This document shows, piece after piece, positions 9,334-16,479 of a stretch of 60,613 bases of DNA (the stretch's first letter is position 1; each line of letters starts with the position of its first letter). The notes under the pieces are model-generated. The model searched no databases, had not been told where the DNA came from, and saw only the letters and a list, made by a program, of their open reading frames with translations. The DNA is from CAVSIS01 sp963814875 (GTDB taxonomy: Bacteria; Acidobacteriota; Thermoanaerobaculia; Thermoanaerobaculales; Sulfomarinibacteraceae): contig CAWFFJ010000038.1 in assembly GCA_963814875.1 (NCBI GenBank), forward strand, positions 1 through 60,613. Direction: 5' to 3'. The position numbers and the translations under genes are program-made.

Positions 9334-10758
9334 TCACTCAGATGGTTTGAAGTCGACCCGGCGATTCAGCTGGCGCCCCTCGGCGGTGTCGTTCGAAGCC
9401 ACCGGCTCATTGGGGCCGAAGCCCTTGGTGGTGAGCCGGTCGGCGGCGATGCCGTGCTTGACGAGGAATGCCTTGACCGAGTCGGCCCGCATCCCGGAGA
9501 GCTTCATGTTCCAGGGCATCGTTCCGGTCGAGTCGGTATGACCCTGGATCTCGACCTTGAACTGCGGGTTCTTCGTGAGGAAGTCGGCCACGTTCCCGAG
9601 AACCTCCTTGGATTCGGCTTTGAGTACGGCCTTGTTGAGATCGAACAGGACCTGACCCTGGACCGACCACTTGTCGCCGCGAACGGTGATCCCGGCCTGC
9701 GGGCAACCGGTGGCGTCGACCGGTACGCCGTGCGGGGTGTTCGGGCACTTGTCGAGGTTGTTCGGGACGCCGTCGCCGTCGGAGTCCATCGGGCAGCCGT
9801 TGGCGTCGACCGCGACACCGCGCGGAGTGTTCGGGCACTTGTCGAGGTTGTTCGGGACGCCGTCGCCGTCGGAGTCCATCGGGCAGCCGTTGGCATCGAC
9901 GGTCACGCCACTGGGGGTGTTCGGGCACTTGTCGAGGTAGTCCGGGACGCCGTCGCCGTCGGCATCCGGTGGGCAGCCGTTGGGGTCAACCACGACACCC
10001 TTCGGCGTGCCGGGGCACTTGTCCAGGCTGTCCGCCACGCCGTCGCCGTCGCTGTCGCGCTCGGCGAAGACACCCTCGACGAACTTCGCCATGTCGGCGT
10101 CACCGGTCAGCGCTGCCGCAGAGGTCGCGTAGCCGCAGCCGCCGGCATTCGCCACCCGCTTGAGCAGCTTGCCGCCGGTGTGGTCGTCGCCGATCTGAAT
10201 GGTATAGATGCAGAGGTCTTCGCCGAACTTCTGCTTCAGCGCGGTGGCGGCGTTGACCTCACTCTCGTTCATGTGCATGCCGTCGCTGACCACAACGACC
10301 GCCTTGCGGCCGCTAGTGCTGTGCAGGTCCGAGGCGGTGGCATTGAGCGCCATGTCGAGCGGGCTTCTGCCGCCCGAGCACTTCAGGCGGGCGATCGCGT
10401 CGCCGAGCTCACCGGTCTTGTAGGCGCCCATACCGTCGATCAGGTTGGTCTTGCCCTTCGGCAGGCAACTGCCGCGTCCGAACACGCGGAGCCCGTCCGT
10501 GTAGCCCAGCTCCGGGAGGGCGCGGTTCATGCTTGCCAAGAGGTCTCGCTCGAGAGTCGTCTTGACGGTCCCCTGCGAGGGCTCGGACATTGACTGCGAC
10601 GCGTCCGCGATGATCACGAACTCGTCGACCTTCGCCACCCACCCATTGGGTGACATCGGAGTGGACTGGAAGCTCATCGGCTGGTATGTGCTGGCGCATC
10701 CGACGGCGAGCACGCCGAGGACGCCGCACAGCAGGGCGAGTTTTCCGGACCGTGACAT
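9334..10758 (-). CDS. Lipoprotein with VWA domain, TSP3 calcium repeats and OmpA C-terminus
   Basis: A 474-residue outer-membrane-associated lipoprotein. The signal peptide ends in a lipobox (LAVGC, Cys21). Next comes a von Willebrand A-like domain (about residues 45-235) with the MIDAS-like DASQS, then four thrombospondin type-3 repeats of 30 residues (pattern DSDGDGVPNNLDKCPNTP), each with Ca2+-binding aspartates and a Cys pair. The OmpA domain (about residues 365-472) carries GHTDSTG and NRRVDF and would bind peptidoglycan. Expected role: wall anchoring with a calcium-stiffened surface or periplasmic arm. AGGAGGAGGA precedes the ATG and a terminator follows. The central two repeats are almost identical at DNA level. 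Confidence 0.92.
   Translation of the reverse strand: MSRSGKLALLCGVLGVLAVGCASTYQPMSFQSTPMSPNGWVAKVDEFVIIADASQSMSEPSQGTVKTTLERDLLASMNRALPELGYTDGLRVFGRGSCLPKGKTNLIDGMGAYKTGELGDAIARLKCSGGRSPLDMALNATASDLHSTSGRKAVVVVSDGMHMNESEVNAATALKQKFGEDLCIYTIQIGDDHTGGKLLKRVANAGGCGYATSAAALTGDADMAKFVEGVFAERDSDGDGVADSLDKCPGTPKGVVVDPNGCPPDADGDGVPDYLDKCPNTPSGVTVDANGCPMDSDGDGVPNNLDKCPNTPRGVAVDANGCPMDSDGDGVPNNLDKCPNTPHGVPVDATGCPQAGITVRGDKWSVQGQVLFDLNKAVLKAESKEVLGNVADFLTKNPQFKVEIQGHTDSTGTMPWNMKLSGMRADSVKAFLVKHGIAADRLTTKGFGPNEPVASNDTAEGRQLNRRVDFKPSE
9705..10065. repeat. Tandem 90-bp repeats encoding TSP3 modules
   Basis: Four 90-bp units inside the OmpA-like gene. The two units around 9730-9910 are nearly identical (the block from TGTTCGGGCACTTGTCGAGG onwards recurs exactly 90 bp later); the outer ones are more diverged. 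Such repeats can gain or lose units in frame. Confidence 0.85.
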
Positions 10759-10809
10759 GGTGATCCTCCTCCTGGTTTTCGGTTCTCATGTCTTGGCTAC
10801 AGCAACCCG

Positions 10810-10838
10810 ATTGTATCTGCAAAGACTCATCGATTAAA
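10810..10838 (-). promoter_or_regulatory. Candidate promoter of the OmpA-like gene
   Basis: On the minus strand TACAAT (10810-10815) is a good -10 and TTTAAT (10833-10838), 17 bp upstream, a weak -35. About 50 bp of leader then leads to AGGAGGAGGA and the ATG. The surrounding 10759-10902 gap is AT-richer than the rest and holds no gene. Confidence 0.45.
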
Positions 10839-10902
10839 CCCACGGATGGTGGGAAGTTGTTCCCGGCGAGCTCGACGTCGCGGGCCTGTGCCCTGCGGTC
10901 TC

Positions 10903-12180
10903 CTAGCCGAAGCGGGCGAGATAGAGCAGGCCGAAGACCACGAAGTAGGCCAACCCCGCCCAGCTCAGCAGACGGAGGACCCTGCCGGGCCGCATCTCGG
11001 CCGGCGTGTGGTGTGAGGTGAGCAGCCGGAAGTTGATCCACGCAAACACGGGAGCGGCGAGGAAGGCGATCGTGGTCGCGAGGTCGATCAGGCGGGTGAA
11101 GTGGCCGAGGAAGGAGTGGATGATGAGCAGCGCAGCCAGGCAGCAGGCGACAATCCAGATTCCGTGCAGGGTGCCGTCCGCGAGGCGCACACGGGGCACC
11201 GTCAGGCGCGTCGCGACGGCGAGCGAACGCGGGTAGGCGTCGATCACTGTGATGGTGGTCGACAGCATCGCCGTGAGTGCGGCGAGCGCGACGATCGGCG
11301 CCGACCAGCTCCCGAGAGTGTGCTCATACAGGTGCACGAGCTGCGCCGCGAACGCCACGCTTGAGTCGGGAAACGACTCTCCCGACCCGTGCATCACCAA
11401 CGCTCCGAGGGCGAGAAAGAGCAGGGCGAGGACCAGGGTCAAGGCGTACCCGAAGTTGAAGTCGAAGCTCGCCTCCCGGCGGCTCGCGCGGCGTCCGCGG
11501 GACCTGTCCGCGGCTCCGACCCAGAGCGATTGCCACACGCTGAGCTCGATCGGCGCCGGCATCCATCCCATCAACGCGATCAAGAAACCCAGATGGACCG
11601 CGGTGTAGGCGTTGGGCCCACGAAAGCCGGCCGGAGCGACGGGTCCGTGGATGACCGCCATCACGAAGGCGGTGACCGTGGCGACCACCAGCAGCGACAT
11701 GATCAACTTCATCGAGCGGTCGAGCCACCGGTAGTGACCGATCAGCACCAACGCCGCGCATCCGACCATGAGCGCTGCGCTCCACACGGTCGCACTCGCG
11801 CCAAGGTGGAGGAGGTTCTCCGCGAGAGCGGCGGTCACGAAGGTGACGCCCGCGACGCTGATCACAGCAGTCACGGTGTTGAGCAGGAAGAACAGCCACA
11901 GCGTCCCGCGTCCGAGCAGCAGGTAGCCGTCGAGCAGGCTGGTGCCGGTCGCCACGGCCCAGCGATGGCCATACTCGAAGAACGGGTACTTGAACAGGTT
12001 GACCGCCAGCACGACGAGCACGAGCTGGAACCCGAAGTCCGCGCCGGCGCGGGTCGACTGCACGAGGTGGGACACGCCGATCGCCGCGCCGGCCATGAGC
12101 AGGCCCGGTCCCATGGTGCCGAGCAGGCTGTGCCCGCGCCCGGGGTCGGGCGGAGGCGCATCGGATTGGTTGAGACTCAC
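10903..12180 (-). CDS. Nramp-superfamily transporter with atypical ion-site motifs
   Basis: A 425-residue integral membrane protein with about 11 hydrophobic segments that fits the Nramp superfamily (MGPGLLMAGAAIGVSHLVQS start, LFKYPFFEYG after helix 2). The canonical helix-1 DPGN is absent (GAAIGVSHLV in its place) and the helix-6 MPH motif reads GWMPAPIELSVW. The metal preference can therefore not be taken as Mn2+/Fe2+. It starts at GTG 12180 with no obvious ribosome site; an internal ATG at MGPGLLMAG is possible. It is divergent from the Mrr-like gene and downstream neighbours give no clue to the substrate. Confidence 0.8.
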   Translation of the reverse strand: MSLNQSDAPPPDPGRGHSLLGTMGPGLLMAGAAIGVSHLVQSTRAGADFGFQLVLVVLAVNLFKYPFFEYGHRWAVATGTSLLDGYLLLGRGTLWLFFLLNTVTAVISVAGVTFVTAALAENLLHLGASATVWSAALMVGCAALVLIGHYRWLDRSMKLIMSLLVVATVTAFVMAVIHGPVAPAGFRGPNAYTAVHLGFLIALMGWMPAPIELSVWQSLWVGAADRSRGRRASRREASFDFNFGYALTLVLALLFLALGALVMHGSGESFPDSSVAFAAQLVHLYEHTLGSWSAPIVALAALTAMLSTTITVIDAYPRSLAVATRLTVPRVRLADGTLHGIWIVACCLAALLIIHSFLGHFTRLIDLATTIAFLAAPVFAWINFRLLTSHHTPAEMRPGRVLRLLSWAGLAYFVVFGLLYLARFG

Positions 12181-12310
12181 GTGCCAAAAGGTACCACGCT
12201 GCTGCAGCTGAGGCGACCAATCCGCAAGTCGTCAAGAGCTGGTGACGCGTGCTGGCACGAGGCGTTGCCGGAGCCTATGCTGTTCTCAGGGACGATGTGG
12301 GAGGCCCGAC

Positions 12311-13051
12311 ATGCGCGACACCGTCGAGCCGCGGCCGGAGGACTTCGGCGTCAGCCGGGACGTCGTCGAGCGTACGCCGCCGGCCTTCATGGCGTCCCAT
12401 CCCGGAGCGCTGGTCCTCGGTGTGGTCGCGTTCGTTGCCGCAGGCGGCTTTCTCTTCGCGTGGCAGCGATCCGGCTCTGCGGTTGGGGCGGCTTTCTTCA
12501 CCACGATCCTCGTCGCCGCGTCGCTGATCGTGCTGGTGCCCTGCGCGTGGCTCCTGGTGTGTGCTGCGGGCTGTGCGGAGGATCGCCTGCGTGCCCGCAA
12601 GGACCCGCTGTGGCGCGCCTGCCAGGCCTACCGCACCGCGCTCGAGGCGTCCCGTGCCCGCCGTGAGCGAGGTGCGACCGCGCCTAAGGGCGACGAAACC
12701 CTGCGGTGGCGTCGGCTCGCACGCCCCGCTCTGTGCCGTGTCGTAGCGGACCGCCTGGTCGGGGAGGGGTGGGCCATTCAGTTCGTGGCAGACCGCGATC
12801 GGGCGGGCCTCGACCTGGTCGCCGAACGTGGTGGGCGGCGCATGGTGGTGTGGTGCGAGCCTGGTCCGGCCCCAGTGGGGCTGTCCGAAGCCCGGCAGCT
12901 GGCTGCGGCGTGCATCGAGCGCACGGCGGATGAAGCGCTGCTGGTCTGCCCAGGGGGTGCGCTGCCCGACGTGCGGCAGCTGACGACGGCTCATCCTCTG
13001 CGGCTGGCCGAGGGCGCTGATCTCACACTGCATCAGGCGCCTGCGGAGTGA
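12311..13051 (+). CDS. Membrane-anchored Mrr-like (restriction-endonuclease-fold) protein
   Basis: A 246-residue protein with two hydrophobic segments (about residues 37-58 and 67-92) followed by a soluble domain that resembles Mrr_cat/PD-(D/E)xK proteins: VVADRLVGEGWAIQFVADRD, then GLDLVAERGGRRMVVWCEPG. In active Mrr proteins the last strand carries QxK; here it reads WCE, so the catalytic Lys seems lost and nuclease activity is doubtful. The start ATG at 12311 follows GGGAGG. No modification or restriction partner lies nearby. Possibly a structural or degraded-DNA-sensing protein; function unknown. Confidence 0.6.
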   Translation: MRDTVEPRPEDFGVSRDVVERTPPAFMASHPGALVLGVVAFVAAGGFLFAWQRSGSAVGAAFFTTILVAASLIVLVPCAWLLVCAAGCAEDRLRARKDPLWRACQAYRTALEASRARRERGATAPKGDETLRWRRLARPALCRVVADRLVGEGWAIQFVADRDRAGLDLVAERGGRRMVVWCEPGPAPVGLSEARQLAAACIERTADEALLVCPGGALPDVRQLTTAHPLRLAEGADLTLHQAPAE

Positions 13052-13063
13052 TCGCCTCAGCGC

Positions 13064-13124
13064 TAGAATCGCGCTATGGCCAGATTTGGACGACTCTACC
13101 TGCGCTACCGGCGCACTTTCTGGA
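13064..13124 (+). repeat. Truncated duplicate of the downstream gene start (copy A of 61-bp direct repeat)
   Basis: The 61 bases match 14259-14319 at 59 positions. The copy contains the upstream box TAGAATCGCGCT, a start codon (ATG here, GTG in the intact copy) and 16 codons of the DUF5924 gene. After 13124 the similarity stops and the tail of the protease gene begins, so the reading frame from 13076 runs into antisense protease sequence (to 13267) and is a fragment. Confidence 0.9.
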
Positions 13125-13127
13125 GTC

Positions 13128-14171
13128 TCAGCGCAGACCGATCTCGCTCTTGTGGCCTGTCAGGTGGACCTGCTGACCACCGCGCAGGATGGTCACCGCG
13201 ACGACCCCATCCGAACCGAGCGTTGAGAGCGCCTGCTGGATCTGGGCTGCGTTCTTGGCACTGTTGAAGCGGATACCCTGAACCTCGAGGATGACGTCTC
13301 CTCCGAGGATCATCGATGTCCCACCGATGTCGGCGGGTACGTCGCCGCCACGCAGTCCGAGCAGAGCAGCAGGGGACCCGTCGGCGACATCCTCGACCAG
13401 CAGTGCGGTTTCGTGGGGCAGGTTGAGGACCGCCGCCAGGTCCGGCTCGAGCACGCGGCCGCTGAGACCCGACCACTCGGAGGGTTCCTCGAGCAGCAGC
13501 TTGCGTGCGACGGTTGAGGCGACCGCGAAGCCGAGGCCTTCAAACCCGCCGGAACGGGACAGGATGCGGCTCACGATACCGATCACCTTGCCCGACATGT
13601 CGAACATCGGCCCGCCGGAGTTGCCGGTGTTGATTGCAGCGTCGGTCTGGAGGAGCTCGACCGGTACGAACCCGCCGAACTGGTCCGGGCTGATGCGGCG
13701 CGCGCTCAGGTGTCCGACGCTGAGCGAGTGGCTCAGGCCCATCGGCGCGCCAATCACGAGCACCGGGTCGCCGACCTGAGCCGCGTCGGAGTCTCCCAGT
13801 GCGGCGACTGTCGCGCCGGCGGGCACCTTCTCGACCTGCACGAGGGCGACGTCCGCGGCCGGTGCCGAGGCGACGACGCGTGCGCGGACGACGTCCCCAT
13901 TCGCGAACCGTGCGGCGATCACTTCGGCGCTCTGAACGACGTGGGCGGCGGTCATCACCAGGCCGTCGGCGCTGATCAGGAAACCGGACCCGAGCCCCTG
14001 GACCGAGGTCGGGGTGCTTCCCTGCTCCTGTGGAGCGGGCATGTCGCCGGTCAGCAGAACCACAACCGACTCGTTGACCCGCTGGAACAGCTCGGCGACG
14101 GTCGGCTCCGCGGCAGCCGACCAGGCAGGGAAGATGAGAAGAAGGCAGGAAACGGAGAAACTTCGCAGCAT
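13128..14171 (-). CDS. Periplasmic trypsin-like protease with PDZ domain (DegP/HtrA type)
   Basis: A 347-residue exported serine protease. The signal peptide covers about residues 1-21 (LLLIFPAWSAAA). The trypsin triad is intact: His in MTAAHVVQ, Asp in ADVALVQ and Ser in TGNSGGPMFD. The C-terminal ~110 residues contain a PDZ-like domain (DVILEVQGIRFNSAKNAAQI). It is shorter than DegP (one PDZ domain), like DegS, but has a cleavable signal rather than an anchor. The ATG at 14171 is preceded by GGGGGAG. The gene lies exactly between two copies of a 61-bp direct repeat and is on the opposite strand to both neighbours. Expected role: periplasmic quality control. Confidence 0.9.
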   Translation of the reverse strand: MLRSFSVSCLLLIFPAWSAAAEPTVAELFQRVNESVVVLLTGDMPAPQEQGSTPTSVQGLGSGFLISADGLVMTAAHVVQSAEVIAARFANGDVVRARVVASAPAADVALVQVEKVPAGATVAALGDSDAAQVGDPVLVIGAPMGLSHSLSVGHLSARRISPDQFGGFVPVELLQTDAAINTGNSGGPMFDMSGKVIGIVSRILSRSGGFEGLGFAVASTVARKLLLEEPSEWSGLSGRVLEPDLAAVLNLPHETALLVEDVADGSPAALLGLRGGDVPADIGGTSMILGGDVILEVQGIRFNSAKNAAQIQQALSTLGSDGVVAVTILRGGQQVHLTGHKSEIGLR

Positions 14172-14258
14172 TGAAACTCCCCCAAGGCAGCGTGCTTTCG
14201 GACGTCCGCGAGCATCGGGCACAACAGACGCAGACTGGCACCATCCTACCTTCATCCA

Positions 14259-14319
14259 TAGAATCGCGCTGTGGCCGGATTTGGACGACTCTACCTGCGC
14301 TACCGGCGCACTTTCTGGA
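14259..14319 (+). repeat. Copy B of 61-bp direct repeat (start of the DUF5924 gene)
   Basis: The intact partner of 13064-13124, 1195 bp downstream. It covers the last 12 bases before the GTG start and the first 49 bases of the gene at 14271. Confidence 0.9.
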
Positions 14320-15278
14320 TCGCCCACTCGGCGTGGGCGATGGCCAGCGGCGCGGTGGTGGTCGTGCTCGCGCGGGAGCGCTACGAGCTTGTCCCATGGG
14401 TGGTCGCCTTCCTCGGTCTGACGTGGCTGTCGACGCTGCTGTTCACGCGCGCCGGGATCCTGGCGTCGGGCTCGCGTGTCGTCCGCCTGTCACGGGGAGT
14501 CGCGTCCTACTTGACGCGGGTGATGTACCAGGAGACGTTGTTCTTTCTGTTTCCGTTCTACCTGGCCTCCACGACGCTGAGATCCCTCAACGTTGTCTTC
14601 ATCGCTGTGCTGGCCGTGCTTGCGGTGGTCGCATGCCTCGATCTCCTCTTCGATCGGCTTTTGCGCGAGCATCCGGTCTTCGCCTTCAGCTTCTTTTCGA
14701 TTGTCACCTTCGCGGCGCTGAACTTCCTGCTGCCGCTGATGCTCGCGCTGCGGCTGAGGATTGCAATGCCGGTAGCGGCGGGAGCCGCTTTCGCGGCGGC
14801 GATTCCGCTTGCTTTCAGCGGCCAGAGAAGGACTGATGTGACGAGGGTGATCGGTCTTGCGAGCGCACTCTGTCTGGTCGCGGCGGCGGTGCTGCTGCTG
14901 CGCACCGCAGTTCCGCCGGTGCCGCTTCGGCTGGTCTCGCCGACCTTCGCTCGCAGCATCGACCCCGCCAGCCTCGCACTCAATCAGCCTTTCGGCGATT
15001 CGGTCTCGCTCGATCGGCTGAATGGCGTGATCGTCTTCGGCTGCCGGGTCGTCGCGCCCTCTCGCCTGCCCACCACGCTCGCGGTGGAATGGACGCTCGA
15101 CGGCGAGCCGCTCCACCTGTCGCGGCAGGTCGAGGTGATCGCCCACCACGGCGGTTTCCGGTTGTGGGACAGCACGCGTCGGACGCACCACTCGCCCCGG
15201 CCCGGCCGCTACGTTGTCACCGTCCTGACCGACGACGGCCAGTTGGTCGGACGAGCCCGCCTCGACGTTGTGCCATAG
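14271..15278 (+). CDS. DUF5924/DUF2914 membrane protein
   Basis: A 335-residue protein. About residues 15-220 hold six or so transmembrane helices (DUF5924-like), followed by a soluble C-terminal domain of about 100 residues resembling DUF2914: CRVVAPSRLPTTLAVEWTLD, then LWDSTRRTHHSPRPGRYVV. In known proteins this pair occurs together in one polypeptide. The start is GTG at 14271; no strong ribosome site is seen and a TAGAAT box lies directly upstream (14259-14264), so it may be transcribed with a very short leader. The first 49 bases are duplicated upstream of the protease gene. Function unknown. Confidence 0.75.
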   Translation: MAGFGRLYLRYRRTFWIAHSAWAMASGAVVVVLARERYELVPWVVAFLGLTWLSTLLFTRAGILASGSRVVRLSRGVASYLTRVMYQETLFFLFPFYLASTTLRSLNVVFIAVLAVLAVVACLDLLFDRLLREHPVFAFSFFSIVTFAALNFLLPLMLALRLRIAMPVAAGAAFAAAIPLAFSGQRRTDVTRVIGLASALCLVAAAVLLLRTAVPPVPLRLVSPTFARSIDPASLALNQPFGDSVSLDRLNGVIVFGCRVVAPSRLPTTLAVEWTLDGEPLHLSRQVEVIAHHGGFRLWDSTRRTHHSPRPGRYVVTVLTDDGQLVGRARLDVVP

Positions 15279-15312
15279 CCTGCGCGTCGCACCACGTGGC
15301 GAGACTTCAGGC

Positions 15313-15410
15313 TAGGAGTGCGTACCGCATAGCCCGGGGAGGGGAGTGGGCGGGTCGAGGCGAGCATGGGGCTCTGCGGCACGCGCTCCTAGGGATGCGC
15401 TGCGCGCATC
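15313..15410. repeat. Hairpin repeat, copy 1, with trailing palindrome
   Basis: Arms 15313-15335 and 15369-15391 pair over 23 bp with three mismatches around a ~33-base loop containing AGCCCGGGGAGG. They are followed by the palindrome GATGCGCTGCGCGCATC (15394-15410). The right arm (GGGGCTCTGCGG, then CCTAG) recurs at 34273-34297 and the palindrome at 33433-33449. The rest of 15279-15540 holds no gene I can support. Confidence 0.75.
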
Positions 15411-15549
15411 GTGTCGGCAATCCGGCGAGTGGGCTGAGATCAGGCGAATGGCGTGTTGCCATAGCCGAGTAGCCTGTACAATCCGTGCGGGTCGCCCCTA
15501 AGCCGTTGTGACGGATAACTTTGGAGGACATCGGACCGCTGGCGACGAG

Positions 15550-16075
15550 CTTCAGGAGGTTGCAGTCCGGCGGCTGGTTGGTCACCGCTTCAGCGACGAT
15601 GATCTGGTTTGCACTGTCGACCACGATCTGGCAGTTGTGGCCCTGCAGGTAGCTCCCGCCGCCTCAGCTCGTCTCTGATCTCGTGGGCGTCCTTGCCGAC
15701 TCCGTAGGTCTCGTCCTCCTCGGCGTCGATCTCGGCGGCCTTGGCGGCAAGCTCGCGAATCTCTCCCCCGAGCCGCTCCAGCTCTGACCTCATCCGTTCG
15801 TAGCTCATGGCCTTGTGCATGCTCGCAGTGGCCTCGATTTTAGAGCCATCCAGGGACACATGCTCGAGGTCGAACAGCTCAGCCCGCCCGCGCAGGTCAA
15901 GCACGTGCAGGAACAGGTCGATGAAGGCGTCCAAGTGCCGCAGACGAAACTCGTTGACGATGGTGCAGTGGGGATGCTGGTCGCCGCTCAACACTCGAAA
16001 CGGGATAACGTCGTAGGTCGCCGCAGCGACCCTCTCAATGAATGGCGAAACCGCCCGCCCAACGGCAGGGCTCTC
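15550..16075 (-). pseudogene. IS1182-family transposase remnant
   Basis: Minus-strand sequence resembles the IS1182 transposase: FRVLSGDQHPHCTIVNEFRL, HVSLDGSKIEATAS and KAMSYERMRSELERL are family landmarks. The N-terminus is missing (similarity starts at about SPFIERVAAATYDVIPFRVL). After DELRRR the frame changes and a stretch normally separating it from SYLQGHNCQIVVDSANQ is deleted near 15660. Similarity fades by about 15550 at NQPPDCNLL. No inverted ends of the original IS could be identified. The element is dead and marks past insertion between the DUF5924 gene and the histidine kinase. Confidence 0.8.
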
Positions 16076-16135
16076 CTGCACCCTCCTCAGCAATGCGCGC
16101 AGCGCATTAAAGGAGGCTGTGGGGCAGAGGCCCAC

Positions 16136-16479
16136 GCGAACCCTCCCACACGCTACGAGCCCCGTCGGGCCTATGCCCTACAGGCTCCTAGGGGCTCTCG
16201 AGGCCATGGGCCTGGAGGAGCCGTGGGGGAATGAGAGAGGCCCTCGGGGGCCGCGGCACCCACAGGCTCTTCGAGACCTGTTGCTGTCATCGCGGTGAAA
16301 AGCGCTCGGATCCGCAGCGTTAGTCGGGCAGCTCGGGTTTCGAGAAATTCTCGTGTCACGTGACGTGCCGATGAGTCCGGTCTATCCTTACCTTATGGTC
16401 GGGAACCATGGCATGACGTTGCTCTTCCCGAGGTGGGAACGCTCTCTCCAGTGCGACCAGGGCGCGGGATGAGGCGCAG
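16136..16479. other. Intergenic region upstream of the hybrid kinase
   Basis: No gene supported. It contains a GC-rich stretch (16160-16270) with short inverted blocks (GAGCCCC at 16158, GGGGCTC at 16192) that may be a decayed relative of the hairpin repeats, and the palindrome GTCACGTGAC near 16355 about 125 bp before the kinase start, a possible regulator site. Confidence 0.4.

Noticed and set aside
13076..13267. 63-codon open frame starting at the truncated gene copy
   Set aside because: Only the first 16 codons are homologous (the repeat); the rest is antisense to the protease gene.
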